Source: Mytilus trossulus (taxonomy: Eukaryota; Mollusca; Bivalvia; Mytilida; Mytilidae). From it: 64,000 nt of DNA. The position numbers were made by a program, and so were the translations under genes. Numbering within the stretch: position 1 is the first letter of the stretch; the number at the start of each line of letters is the position of its first letter. Under the pieces are notes generated by a model that saw only the letters and a list, made by a program, of their open reading frames with translations, ran no database searches and was not told the origin of the DNA. This document shows, piece after piece, positions 1 to 12,398 of the stretch. The stretch lies in the NCBI RefSeq assembly GCF_036588685.1, contig NC_086378.1:32217578-32281577 (forward strand), read 5' to 3'.

Positions 1-635
1 ACGTTGAAAAATTGTTGAATTTTGGTTGAGTTCGTCATCAACGTTGATTCAACGTAATTATTTTCAACGTCAAATATTCAACCACAATTCAATGTTGATT
101 TAACATTGAAATTTCAAAAGAAAGTCGATGTTGATTCAACGTCTTATTTTCAACGTTGAAATTTTAACAGAAAGTTGATGTTGATTCAACGTCTTATTTT
201 ACAACGGAAATAATAATTTTAAACATTTCCCACTCTTAAAACTTTGCTACTCGGAATATCACGGAAATGCTTCCGAAAGTTCGCGCATGTCGATATTTTT
301 GTTATCATGCATTTGAGGTCATCAGGCATGGTCACATCTGTTCATCTTGTCACACTAGGAAAATTCAGAAGAAACCAAGAAATTTTGAGGTAATGATAAA
401 TTTCATCCAATTATTTGCAGAGAATAGATATTTCACTAAATATCTTTTTCACACTGATCAAAAAATGTGAAAATAGCACAAACATTATAAAGAAACTAAT
501 TATCTAAACGTTGATGCAATGTTGTATTTTCAACGTTGAAAGGACCTTTCATTTTCAACCTATTATTCAACGTTGATTCAACGTTTCAGCATGACGTTGT
601 TTCAACGTTGAAGCAACGTTGATGTGCCCGCTGGG
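1..635. repeat. TCAACGTTGA-rich repeat element, left end outside window
   Basis: The palindromic word TCAACGTTGA and its variants recur many times in two blocks (1-215 and 505-625), flanking about 290 bp of unrelated AT-rich sequence. The right end reads GTGCCCGCTGGGA (622-634). The two blocks are made of the same words in both orientations, as in a foldback or MITE-type DNA element. The left end is not visible, so length and target duplication cannot be judged. No coding capacity is recognised. Confidence 0.6.
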
Positions 636-649
636 AAAGGTCTAAAAAG

Positions 650-717
650 GAGGCAGATGAAGCCGTGTCTGTAGTTTATTTAATTTTTAGTTCAAATAAA
701 TTGAACGTATTGGACTG
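650..717 (-). pseudogene. Penelope-like reverse transcriptase fragment (very short)
   Basis: The minus strand reads FELKIK, a stop, then TTDTASSAS. This matches the segment between the YIDD box and the LDL(H/Y)LE motif in the other Penelope-like remnants of this window (compare 52080-52334 and 46853-47059). Only about 22 codons remain. The TCAACGTTGA-rich element abuts it directly. Confidence 0.45.
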
Positions 718-1061
718 ACAGGTATCATTAAATTCCACGATAAGGACTTGTTAATGTATGGCATTTTCAGAAAAACGGAGAACTGAATTTATGTATCTCA
801 TTTTGTTTGGTTAATACTGTTCATTAAATATTTGTCGTCGTTACTTTTGATTCCATCAATGTCCTGTGAATGTCCAATTTCAAATTGTCATCTTCCAACA
901 GGAGAGTCAAAGTCGTATGGTTGTCTTTTGGTTCCATAAATCTGCGACATATTCGTAAAATATTCCCAAGTCTTAAATCTGTAAATCCTAAATCCAGCAA
1001 TTGTCAAAAATTTATTGCTATACTCACATGTTTTAAATTTAAATAATAATCAAAATATATA

Positions 1062-1200
1062 GAGAGAGTAACATAGTCTTCAATTATGACAATTGTGGAC
1101 AGTTTTCTTTACAGTATGTTAAGCTCTCAATCGTCCCGGCTATTTCATTAAAAGTAGGTAATAAATAAAGGCAACAGTAGTATAAATCGGGTTTGAGCTT
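1062..1200. repeat. Dispersed repeat fragments
   Basis: Positions 1062-1142 match 15777-15857 (shared core AAGCTCTCAATCGTCCCGGC). Positions 1160-1185 are the reverse complement of a motif containing TATACTACTGTTGCCTTTAT, found also at 21960, 52017 and 59185. No coding content is seen here, nor in the flanks at 720-1060 and 1200-1405. Confidence 0.6.
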
Positions 1201-1405
1201 TAAGATGACATAATTTTCACTGGTTTTCGGTCTATGAATACATATGTGGGATAGACAGCTACTTTTAAAAGTACAATTAATCTTGATGTACAGTTCTGAA
1301 GATGTATATAAACCGTACTACATCTTTACATCTGTATATAAACTGTACAAGCTGTATATGAAATATATGAAATAGATGATATAAATATATTGTAAAATTA
1401 CAAAC

Positions 1406-3463
1406 TAGAGGCTCTCAAGAGCCTGTGTCGCTTACCTTGGTCTATGTGCATATTAAACAATGGACACAGATAAATTCATGACAAAATTGTGTTTTGGTGA
1501 AGTGTTTGTAGATCTTTCTATACTGAATATTCTTGTTGCTACAATTAGCTCTATCTATAATGAACTTGGCCCAGTAATAACAGTTGAAAATATTTTTTTT
1601 TTAAATTTACAAAAATTGTTAAAAATTGTAAAAAATTTACCTAAAAAGGCAATAACTCCTTAAAGGGTCAACTGACCAATTTGGTCATGTTGACTTATTT
1701 GTAAATCTTACTTTGCAGAACATTATTGCTGCTTACAGTTTATCTCTATCTATAATAATATTTAAGATAATAACCAAAAACAGCAAAATTTCCTTAAAAC
1801 TACCAATTCAGGGGCAGCAACCCAACAACGGGTTGTCCGATTCATCTGAAAATGTCAGGGCAGATAGATTTTGACCAGATAAACAATTTTACTTCATGTC
1901 AGATTTGCTTTAAATGCTTTGGTTTTTGAGTTATAAGCCAAAAACTGAATATTACCCTTATGTTCTATTTTTAGCCGTGGCGGCCATCTTGGTTGGTTGG
2001 CCGGGTCACGCCACACATATTTTAAACTAAATACCCAAATGATGATTGTGGCCAAGTTTGGTTTAATTTAACAATGTAGTTTCAGAGGAGAAGATTTTTG
2101 TAAAAGACTACTAAGATTTACTTAAAATTGTGGAAAAAAATGACTATAAAGGGCAATACCTCCTAAAGGGGTCAACTGACCATTTCAGTCAAGTTGACTT
2201 ATTTGTAGATCTTACTTTGCTGAACATTATTGCTGTTTACAGTTTATCTCTATCTATAATAATATTCAAGATAATAACCAAAAACAGTAAAATTTCCTCA
2301 AAATTATCAATTCAGGGGCAGCAACCCAACAACAGGTCGTCCGATTCATTTGAAAATTTTATGGCAGATAGATCTTGACCTGATAAACAATTTGAGCCAC
2401 TGTCAGATTTGCTCTAAATGCTTTGGTTTTTGAGTTATAAGCCAAAAACTGTATTTTACCCCTATGTTATATTTTTAGCCGTGGCGGCCATCTTGGTTGG
2501 TTGACCGGGTCATCAGACACATTTTTAAAACAAATAACCCAATGATGATTGTGGCCAAGTTTGGGTAAATTTGGCCTAGTAGTTTCAGGGGAGAAGATTT
2601 TTGTAAAAGTTAACGACTGACGACGGACGCAAAGTGATGGTTAAAAAATTGACTATAAAGGGCAATAACTCCTAAACGGGTCAACTGACCATTTCGGTCA
2701 AGTTGACTTATTTATAAATCTTACTTTGCTGAACATTATTGCTGTTTACAGTTTCCTTAAAATTACCAATTCAGGGGCAGCAACATAATTCGTCTGAAAA
2801 TTTCAGGGCAGATAGATCTTTACCTCGTTAACAATTTTACCCAGTGTCAGATTTGCTCTAAATGCTTCGGTTTTTGAGTTATAAGCCAAAAACTGTATTT
2901 TACCCCTATGTTCTATTTTTAGCCATGGCCGCCATCTTTGTTGGTTGGCCGGGTCACCGCACACATTTTTTAAACAAGATACCCCAATGATGATTGTGGC
3001 AAAGTTTGATTTAATTTCGGCCAGCAGTTTCAGAGGGATTTTGGAAAAGTTTACGACGACGGACGCCAAGTGATGGGAAAAGCTCACCTGGCCCAAACAG
3101 TAAAATTTCCTAAAAATTACCAATTTAGGGACAGCAACCCCACAACAGGTTGTCCAATTCATCTGAAAATTTGTGGGCAGATATATCTTGACCTGTTAAA
3201 CAATTTTACCACTGTCAGATTTTCTCTAAATGCGTCGGTTTTTGAGTTATAAGTCGAAAACTGCATTTTCCCCTATGTTCTATTTTTAGCCATTGTAGCC
3301 ATCTTGGTTGGTTGGCGGGGTCACCGGACACATTTTTAAACTAGATACCCAAATGATGATTGTGGCCAAGTTTGGTATAATTTGGCCCTGTAGTTGATGA
3401 GATGAGAAGATTTTTGTAAAAGCTAACGACAGACGACGACGACGGACGCCAAGTGATGAGCTA
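1406..3463 (+). repeat. Tandem array of a ~500 bp dispersed unit (locus 1)
   Basis: About three and a half copies of a ~505 bp unit lie head to tail. Landmarks recur at this spacing: GGCAATAACTCC(T)TAAAGGG near 1648, 2151 and 2659; GCAGCAACCCAACAAC near 1816 and 2320; GGCGGCCATCTTGGTTGG near 1979 and 2482. The array begins with TAGAGGCTCTCAAGAGCCTGTGTCG and ends with GACGACGGACGCCAAGTGATGAGCTA. The same unit is at 7694-8912 and, inverted, at 56328-58125. Open frames of 60-119 codons fall in equivalent places in several units but have no recognisable domain; I treat the array as non-coding. Confidence 0.85.
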
Positions 3464-3848
3464 AAAATTAAAAATTAAAAAAAATAGGAATTGAAATTAA
3501 CATTAATTATCATTCATTACTAAATATTTTAGTTTAAATGCAGTGCAGAAAATTTTCAAAATATTTAAACCCATTCAATTCCTTGACTCATTAAAAGTTA
3601 TAATTTCATATTTTGCTATTCCTATAACTCATCTTTCACAATGATTCATATGAATTATTTTTTTTAAGAGTCATATATGTTTTGACAGTAAATCATTTAC
3701 AAACAGGCAAGGTTATGCAACTCTGCAGTTTTAGGAGTGAGTAATTGTTCTAGGAACTGTTTTTAAGTTGCATGTCATATAATATCATTTAGAATCATAT
3801 TTCATTTAATGAGAAAAACACATAACAGCTTGTAAGGTTTCAATTAAG

Positions 3849-3856
3849 TATAAATA
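3849..3856 (+). promoter_or_regulatory. Candidate TATA box of the C1q gene
   Basis: TATAAATA lies 70 bp upstream of the ATG at 3926, which would put transcription start near 3880 and give a 5' leader of about 45 nt. This is a sequence match only. Confidence 0.4.
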
Positions 3857-3925
3857 TGAGTTGAGATGCAATACAAACATCCAAAGCACTTATCTAATAA
3901 AACAGGTTACCTTCCCTTGAACACA

Positions 3926-4004
3926 ATGTTAAGGACAACTTTGATTTTTTTCATGTTTTTGATGATGATAGTTAAAGTGGAGTCGGCATGTGATACTGAA
4001 CTTC
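3926..4004 (+). CDS. C1q gene exon 1 (signal peptide)
   Basis: Begins at the ATG 70 bp after the TATA-like box. It encodes 26 residues plus one base, mostly the hydrophobic signal peptide, and is followed by GTAAGT at 4005. Confidence 0.85.
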
Positions 4005-6440
4005 GTAAGTAATTAATTAAGACAAATTTTAATTTAGTTTAGCATTACAAGTAAGAAAAATTAAATGGATAATGTGTCCTCATGGACACAGACGATGCTC
4101 CCGCTTACATACATTATAAAGAGACATACATGAAGAACAATAAAAGTGACGCTACCCAAATTTGTACTTGATCTGATTTCATAATATTTAATGGGCAAAC
4201 TTAAGTTACAAGACAGAAAATATGAATTTTTATACGCCCGTAAAATTTTGTTGGGACATATTATAGTTCTAATACAATTGTCCTGGGTTACTCTGTTCGT
4301 CCTGAACATTTCGCATCATAACTTGAGAAATACTTATCCAAATTTCATGAAACTTTACATAGTTATTTCTTATTTGTAACTCAAAAAAAGGGGTGTTTTT
4401 TTCATATTTGTGCCGTATCACAAAAAAGATTAATGATTTTTGCTTAAAACTTTAAACACTTCTTAGTTATATTAAATTATTAAATTAAAGATATGAATAC
4501 TTTTTGGTGATGATTCAACAATTTCCTTTAAGAGAACCTGAGTTTTTTGTAAAAAAAAAAGGGGGGGGTCTCACATGTAATCTAATGAATCTGAACAGCT
4601 GTATACTTTTTGTGATGATTTTTTATTTCATTTTTGTGTTATTGAATTTTTATTGGGCTTGTTGGTAAAAAATGTAGACTTTTTTATCACATTTTGTGCC
4701 GTATCTCTTATGCTTAAAAGTTTACACCCTTATGTTTTGTCAGGGTTTGCATATACATCCCACCAGTTTCAATTTATGAGTTGACATGCATGATTTTGCG
4801 TTGCTTTATTCTTTGTGGTAATTAGTATTGTGAATACTTTTCATAACATTTTGTTAAGGCAAAATCAAGTTAGAGAACGCAAACCAATTTTGCGACGTAT
4901 GGACATAAGAACGTCCAGACGGACAAGGATAAAACTGAATACCCCCTCTGCTATGGCGGCGGCATACATATCAAAGGAAATGACTATTTCATAGTGTGAC
5001 TGAATATATTCTGTAACACCTTTTACATAAAGCATTTTTTTTTATTTGCAGAGAATGGCCTTCTTCAAGATCTTCTTAACATGATGATGAAAATTAAAGG
5101 TTCCAATCAAGGTATGTTCTTAAACAGCATTTGATATACTTATTTTGAATTTTCAACACTTGAACAGCAGTTTGAATTTTGATTTCTTTATTTCGTTTTG
5201 TAAGAACCAAACAGAAATATATATTAACTGACATCAGTCCATCCTTTAGTGTGTCCTACATTCCATTCCATGAAATTTTTGAGGTCGCATTTTTTTATAT
5301 GCTTTGATTTTTCTCAGGAATTACAAATGCAGTTTGGAAGCTTCATGTGAGCACACTATACTGTGTGATTGTGTTTTCAGATTCATGTCTCAAAGACTTT
5401 CTGTTCACCAAATACCAATACATGTATATAATCTTAGCCATAATAGCCATGCACCAAGTTTTTGTTTCAATTTGTCAGGAATAACAAATTAGAGAAAGGA
5501 CTTGGAGCATTAAAGCTTGGTTTAAGCATCAGAAAATACAGTTATTGTGATTTATTTAAAATTTGCACATACTAAGTAATGCTTGGAAATGCAGAAAGTC
5601 AAGAAATATAAACAAATAATTTGGTGTGATGATGTTATAATATGAACTGTTTTCATGAAAACTGCAGAATTTATGAAGTTTTCATCATTAATCTATTTTC
5701 TCCCCAAACACGAAGTTGTTCCAAACTAATGTGTTCTCAAATAAAAATTGTTGTTAAACGAGGTAAATTATTGTGGTAACCGTTATTAAAGGTATGATAG
5801 CTTTTAAATTTGCACTAATATTTGGGCCAAATATGAGTTGAGATTATGTAACAAACTGTATGTGGATTCAATATAATCTTCTTAGTTCATCCAGAATTAT
5901 GTCCTTCTGAAAATCTTTTCATAACAACTCATTATAGCGTCTACATCTCTTCAAATAATAAAAAGTCAAAAATTAATCGTATGTCCAAGTTTTATGCCAA
6001 TAATGCCGTCCTTTTTCTTTGCAGAACTGTCTTCCTGTAAATGCCAGAAGAAATTACAGGCAATTGCCTTCACAGCTTCTCTGTCAGCTAGTAAATCCAT
6101 GGGTCCTCTAGAAACAGTAAAGTTTGATAAAGTTTGGACCAATGCTGGTAAAGGATATAACCCAAATTCTGGAATATTTACAGCACCAAAGAAAGGCTTT
6201 TATCAAATAACTGCCACGATGATGTCTCAGAGTGGAAAATGGTTTCATGCATCCATATGGAAAAACGATGAAAAAACTGTGGGATTATACACTGGACAAG
6301 GTCATAAAACAGGTTCTGCTAGCATTGTTCTCAATTTAAAGAAAGGAGACCGTGTGTTTGTTAAACATTATAACATGAGTCAGACAATCTACAGTGATAG
6401 CAATCACTATACTATGTTTTCTGGCTTTCTTATCTCTTAA
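3926..6440 (+). CDS. Secreted C1q domain-containing protein (3 exons, 184 aa)
   Basis: Complete gene. Exons are 3926-4004, 5052-5111 and 6025-6440. Each intron starts GTAAGT or GTATGT and ends in AG, both are phase 1, and the joined frame is 555 nt including TAA. Residues 1 to about 21 form a hydrophobic signal peptide (MLRTTLIFFMFLMMIVKVES). A short linker (22-56) follows, with a leucine- and methionine-rich stretch that could form a short helix and a CKC motif at 51-53. The globular C1q/TNF-like domain runs from about residue 59 (AIAFTASLS) to the C-terminus (SGFLIS). It contains the family hallmark YNPNSGIFTAPKKGFY and a conserved GDRVFVKH strand. There is no collagen repeat, so this is the short secreted C1q form that is greatly expanded in bivalves. 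Such proteins are known as pattern-recognition or agglutinin-like factors in haemolymph and mucus; that role for this copy is inference. AATAAA overlaps the stop (6439-6444) and recurs at 6734 and 6787. Confidence 0.9.
4061..4975 (+). repeat. Dispersed repeat in C1q intron 1
   Basis: This stretch runs from TCCTCATGGACACAGACGAT to GGACATAAGAACGTCCAGACGG and ends near CCCCCTCTGCTATGGCGGCGGCAT. The edges resemble a common bivalve interspersed repeat with a GGACACAGA start and GGACGnCCAGACGGAC end; that is recalled, not checked. No transposase or reverse transcriptase reading is seen. Confidence 0.4.
5052..5111 (+). CDS. C1q gene exon 2 (linker)
   Basis: A 60 nt exon between TTTGCAG and GTATGT, in frame with exons 1 and 3. 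It encodes a leucine- and methionine-rich linker (NGLLQDLLNMMMKIKGSNQ). Confidence 0.75.
6025..6440 (+). CDS. C1q gene exon 3 (C1q domain)
   Basis: Starts after CTTTTTCTTTGCAG and ends with TAA at 6438-6440. It encodes the entire C1q domain as one exon, as is usual for bivalve C1q genes. Confidence 0.92.
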
Positions 6441-7690
6441 TAAAATATAAAACATTATTTTTAATGCTTTTTGCCATGTTGTCAGGTGACCTTAATTGTA
6501 CATCCAACAAACAGGTATTTTCATTCTATCTATATGAGTAATATTATACATGTCTTCCTTTCAAAATGAAAGTTTTACACATGCATTAATGAACAGCAGT
6601 GTTTGGTATATTGTATGACACAGCCACCTAACAACACAATTTTAGGATTTTAGGTCAACATATGATCTTCAATAATAGTCAGGTGACTTAACAATATGTT
6701 GAGTTCTAAATTACCCAGTCTTGAAAAGAAGTGAATAAATTGAGCAGACTACCAAAGATCTGCTTCCAACACAGTTCTATATAAATAATAAAGCTGGTCC
6801 AAGGACACAGTTATCGTCCTTTAGTTTTCGTTGTCTACGAATATAGTCCCTATTGTAAGCATTGTATAACTTGCATGTTTTATTTGATACACTATCTCAA
6901 TTTATTTCTTGATATTAAATGCATGAAATATTAAGTAGGGGGATGTAATTACATTTTAAAAAAAATTGGGTGCTGAATCTTTATGTTAAGTAGTGATTTG
7001 GTCCAGTTCAAAAAGTTCAAATTTTATCACGTCTGAAGCTGTCAAACTGATTTTACACCCCCTTAACACAGAGTTGTCAATATTTTGAGTTAGAGCTTGT
7101 AGAAGTTTCTATAATTTTGATATTATTTGTCTCACTGGTAGAACACTACACTGTAAAAATATTTTTGAGAAAGAGCAGGTGCGATTTTTTAAATTTCAAT
7201 TTATTGTCTAAAAGAAATGCACTACGAAATAACTGTGTTCTCGGGCCAGCTGCTAAGGTTAAATTCAAAACATCAAAAGATTCAACATTTAACCTAATGA
7301 AAGGGATATAACTGTTAAATCTTGACACTGCAATTTTTTTTCTAGAAAAACACCAGATGAAGGTAAATCCAGAAAAAGCACCTTGGACAGGATGACCTTT
7401 TCTGGTTTCACTTGAAGTTCTAGAAACTAAAAGGTGATTTGATTAAGAAAAGTAATATACTAAGCACTATTTTATAATTAAAACATTAGATTGCAAAGTT
7501 CTGCAAAAATTAAGCCAGTTGTTTGGTAAAAAATGAAAACCAAAATTTTAAAAATGCTATGCCTAGCTTGCAAATTAGATTATCTCCCCAGGTACAAGTA
7601 TATCCCCATACATAACAACATTATTCAAGAAAAAATATGATGAAGGGGCTGTCCCAAACGATTGGATTACAGCTATCATCACAGTACTTT
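6441..7690. other. C1q 3' flank, no gene recognised
   Basis: AT-rich sequence with scattered AATAAA signals just after the C1q stop. The two overlapping short ORFs at 7117-7328 lie on opposite strands and carry no recognisable motif. I see no gene here. Confidence 0.5.
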
Positions 7691-7693
7691 TTA

Positions 7694-8912
7694 ACGAGCC
7701 TGTGTCGCTCACCTGTTACTGTATTTACTGATGTCGGCTATCTTTGTTGATAGGCAGGGTCATTAGACACTTTTTTTCAAAAGATACCCTAGTAATGATT
7801 GTGACCAAGTCTGGTTAAATTTGGCCCATAGTTTATGAATGGAAGATTTTTGTAAAAGTTACAAAAATGACAAAGAGTTGTTCAATATTGACTATAAAGG
7901 GCAATAACTCCTTAAGGGGTCATCTAACAATTTTCATCATGCTGACTTATTTGAAGATCTTACTTTGCTGAACATAATTGCTGTTTACAGTTTATCTCTA
8001 TCTATAATCATGATAATAGTATTCAAGATAATAACCAGAAACTGCAAAATGTCCTTAAAATTACCAATTTTAGGGCAGCAACCCAACAACGGATTGTTCG
8101 ATTCATCTGAAAATTTGTGGGGAGATAGATCTTATTCTAATGGATATTTAGATTTCTGAAAGATTTGCCCTAAATGTCTTAGTTTCAAAGATATAAAGCA
8201 AAAACTGCATTTTACCACTTTGTTCTAATTTTAGCCATGTCGGCCATTTTGTTTGGTAGGCGGGGTCATCGGACACATTTTTTAAACTGTATAATTGTGG
8301 CTATAAGTTTGGTTAAAACTGGCGCATTAGTTTCAGAGAAGAAGATTTTTGTACAAGTTACAAAAAATGACGAAAAGTTGTTCAAAATTGACTAAAAGGG
8401 CAATAACTCCTTAAGGGGTTGACTGAAAATTTTGACTTATTTGTAGGTCTTACTTTGCTGAACATAATTGCTGTTTACAGTTTATCTCTATCAATAATAG
8501 TATTGAAGATAATAACCAAAAACTGCAAAATTTTCTTAAAATAACCAATCCAGAGGTAGTAACCCAACAACAGGTTGTCCGATTCGTCTGAAAATTTCAG
8601 GGCAGATTGATCTTGACCTGATCAACAATTTTACCCCGTGTCAGATTTGCTCTAAATGCTTTGGTTTCAAAGATATAAGCCAAAATATACATTTTACCCC
8701 TGTGTTCTATTTTAGCCATGGCGGCCATCTTGGTTAGATGGCCAGGTCATCGGACACATTTTTCAAACTAGATACCCCAAGGATGATTGTGGCCAAGTTT
8801 GGTTAAATTTGGCCCAGTAGTTTCAGAGGAGAAGATTTTTGTAAAAGTTTACGGACGACGGACGCCAATGATGAGAAAAGCTCACTTGACCTTTCAGGTC
8901 AGGTGAGCTAAA
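7694..8912 (+). repeat. Tandem array of the ~500 bp unit (locus 2)
   Basis: About two and a half copies in the same orientation as locus 1. GGGCAATAACTCCTTAAGGGG recurs near 7899 and 8398. The array opens with GAGCCTGTGTCGCTCACC and closes with a hairpin, AGCTCACTTGACC / GGTCAGGTGAGCT (8879-8911). The closing hairpin is the counterpart of the one at 56328-56358. Confidence 0.85.
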
Positions 8913-8990
8913 AAAAGGATTGAGGAAAATAAATTTAAGATTATTCTTCAAAAAATGTAGCCTGTAGGTTAAGTTTTTATATTTTACTAG

Positions 8991-9200
8991 TCATTGACAG
9001 ATCCTTTCCTATATTATGCATATGCACAGGAAATATACAGCATTATAATGAGAGTATATTTGAAAACTGGACATGGTGGAAGAGATAAAATGTTAAAAGA
9101 GGTCAACAAGAAGTGCACAAATGTGAAAAGGCATGCCATAAACTTGTTTAAAGAAATGTTCGAAGAATGTCAACTCAATAAAAAAGAAAATTGCCAGTAA
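8991..9200 (+). pseudogene. Integrase N-terminal zinc-binding segment, KRBA2-like (fragment)
   Basis: The frame reads KTGHGGRDKMLKEVNKKCTNV and then NLFKEMFEECQLNKK. This is the segment just before the integrase core in proteins annotated as KRAB-A domain-containing protein 2-like. A splice acceptor-like TTTTACTAG precedes it and a stop ends it at 9198. The HHCC zinc motif is damaged: the second histidine (GHGGR) and last cysteine (ECQ) are present, but the usual upstream His is Tyr and the first Cys is replaced. The matching core lies 3.2 kb downstream (12399-13625), so this is either an upstream exon of the same decayed gene or an independent fragment. Confidence 0.6.
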
Positions 9201-12200
9201 AGGTATAGCTGTTAAGAGCAATTCTCTGTAATCACCAAAATATTTCGGCACGCACTAAAATATATATGTTTTAAACTTTATTAGTTCAATAGAGCCACAT
9301 GAGCTTAGCAAAAAATATTACTACACTTAGCCTCTTATGTTTACCGTTTCCATGGTAACAGGACTTAAAGTGGCAAAAAAGGGGGAAAATGAGGTGTTTA
9401 CAATTTATGATCAATTATGACCTATAAAAAGAAAATTATATAAATATTCAGGCATTTAACCTTTTTTCAGTTAAAATAAAACAAATGAAAATTGTTTTTA
9501 GCAGTAAACTTTCTTTTAAAAAAATCTATTTAGCTTAAATAGGGTAAAAAGTGCAATAAAAGGGGGATTTTAGAGCCTATTTTGATCAGTTGTTGTAAAA
9601 AAAGGCAGCCATTTCTTATATTGTTGATTATAAAAATAGGGAGAATGAATTCAGGTTAAACAAGAAAAGAAAAAAAATCAGTGGGCAAATTGACTGTGTT
9701 GAAATAAATTGACCATGAAAAGTCGAGTTGTCCTGTATTTACCTAATCAAATTACCTCCCTTTGTGGAGTTCTCTTAAGAGAAACACATTAACCTAAAAA
9801 CAGGAGCGAAAATGTAAACAAATGCAGACAACAAGGTTATTTTACGATTTTGTTCATGTTTTATATTCAAGCATAATGGGAAATGGATAATTTTGTCACA
9901 GTGATGTAAGCCTACACTTTTATATATGGTTAAGTTGGTATGATGTCCTCATATTATAAAAATATTGTCTGAACAATGGAACTATGTCTGTCTGTAGACA
10001 GTGTATAAAAAAAACTTTGCTTGCCATAACTAGCTTGTTTAGCGTATTTATTCATCCATGTAGAATCTGTAATCTTCGATTTATAAAATGAGTGGCATAA
10101 AAGATTTCCTACGCAATTGTGACAAGTGCAGCGATGACAGATATTTTTGAAACCGCTTTCATTTGAAAGAGACATGTATAGTTTTTTGTCAGAAATTTCT
10201 TTACTTGAATCTGACATCCCTTTCCATTGTACACCACAACTAAGGACCTGTAACATTCATAGAAATGTTATCATTCAAACAACTTACAAGAAACATTGAT
10301 GGAAAAATTGTGGTGTGCCTTCAGTAAATGCTACAAAAGTTGGGGATCGACATGTTGCACCCAAGATGTTTCAAAGACTTGTTACAGAGACACAGACGTT
10401 TTCATTCCTATTGGGACAAGTAAGTAGACAATATTTAGCTAATGATTTGTTTCTGTAAAAAAGATACAGTGATCATAATTGCACTTATAAGACCAAAAAG
10501 TTAAAAATGCAGCTGTCAGGTACCCCTCCAAAAATAAAAAATAAAACACAAAAAACCATGAAAACACAAAAACAACAAACCTTACAGTTTATCTACCATT
10601 TGACTTTAATATCATAAATGTGAACTTCTTTAATATCCCCTTTTTAAACTATTTAACATAAAATAATGTGAAGTTTTTTAATCTTGTTTTTGAGAGAGAA
10701 AAAAATAACATAAATGCTGTTTCATGTCCATATTTGTAAGGTACATGATAATCACATCATTTCATGCAAGTCCTTATGAAATAAAAAATGTTGCGGCAAG
10801 AATGCTTCAAAATTGATACTTTAAAGCAGCAAACTGATGAGGGTGTCAGAACATTGATGCTTCTACTGACATCATTCTGGCTTCTTTGCAGTGCTATTTC
10901 AATCCATGACAAAAAGCGCCCCAATGTCCTTAAAGCAAACATATAATTTTCTCATTTCTCATTCTAAATATTATATGTACTAAAATGATGCCAGAATTAG
11001 CCCAATAAGAGCAATTATGATTTGAGTGAGGAATTGGATGTTCAATTATTGTGAAGACTTGTATGTAAATGTAGATTAACATGATTAAAGTAAATGCATG
11101 ATATTAAAGTTCAATCCCTCATGAAGTTACATGTAAATCAAGGAAATTGTCTTATCCTGATAGACCTGAAAAGCATTTTCTAAAAAGTTGTAATTTTCTC
11201 CAGGGACGAATTATCATGTAATGGGGCGAATTAGTACCTTCTGGTACATTGGTCGGCGTTTCCCTTCCCTTTCTTAATTTAACCGTCACTAAATTTTGAA
11301 GTTTATGCAGAAAGAAGTTTGGTCAATTGTGTTTTTGTTACCCTCTATAGTCAGTTTGAAAGTGTTATTTGTTTGAAAAAAAATGTAGTATAATCACAAA
11401 ACACAACACCTTTGACTGAAGTGAAGGGGCTCCTGTTGGGATCATGGAAATTATGTTGGTTTTATTGAAGGTATGATCAGGTATGGATGTTGCATGTTGA
11501 CAGTTCATGAGTTACACATTTAAACTTTCCTTTCTTTTAATGTAGGAATATTAAGTTCATTACTCGGTACATTAATATTGTACATACATGTATAAGAATA
11601 ACCTCTGAGGGTAGAACTTTGCTTTCTGTATAAACAGAAAAAGTTATCATAATAACCCTGATGTGCACAAAATATTCATGATGTAATTTAAAAAGGAGTA
11701 AAAACCTTTCCTTAGGGAATACTCACCACTATACGTATGTACCTTGTTAGACATTACTTGACATTAGTCACTTAGCATCATTTTAGCAACAAAACTCCAA
11801 TATAGCTGTAATGTTGCCACAACTATGATTTGCCAGAAGGATTTATAAGGGCGGATGACCTTCTTTCATTCATGTTTACTTGAGATAGGTTTTTAAATTT
11901 ATGTTTGTACATGTATGTACATACAAGTAAAAATAGTAAATACATGTTGTTCTGATAGTTATACACATAATGAGATCAATTGTGTATCTTTTTTCTTTAA
12001 TATTACAGCATTTTGTAGACTGTGTAGAGAAAAACTACTTGGAACTAACAGTATTGAACATGTTGAGGAGGTATGTCTTTTAATATACATGTATATATAA
12101 TTTTCCCTGTTCACATGTATACTCAATAGTCAATAGTGAGTTTATTAAATACATGTCAAACTTCTGTACTCATAGGTAGTTTAACTATGACAAGAAAGAA

Positions 12201-12398
12201 GGTCTTTTAATTCAAAAATAACAAAAAATTAAACTTTCCAATTTGGTTTTCATATTCCATGTATTCCATGCTTTTACTTGGCTGTAGCACATTTTATTTG
12301 CATTTTGAATTGGTAATCTGGTTTCATTATTATTAACGCGTTTCATTAACACTGAAGATGATAATTTCAGGATAAATTTCTATATCTTTTTTGTATAA
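9201..12398. other. No clear gene; two weak candidate exons
   Basis: AT-rich sequence between the two integrase pieces. Two short segments have splice-like edges on the plus strand. One is 10325-10419 (CTTCAG ... GTAAGT), with an open frame reading NATKVGDRHVAPKMFQRLV. The other is 12009-12070 (ATTACAG ... GTATGT), open in more than one frame. Neither has a domain I recognise. They could be exons of the host gene invaded by the integrase or chance matches. Confidence 0.3.
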
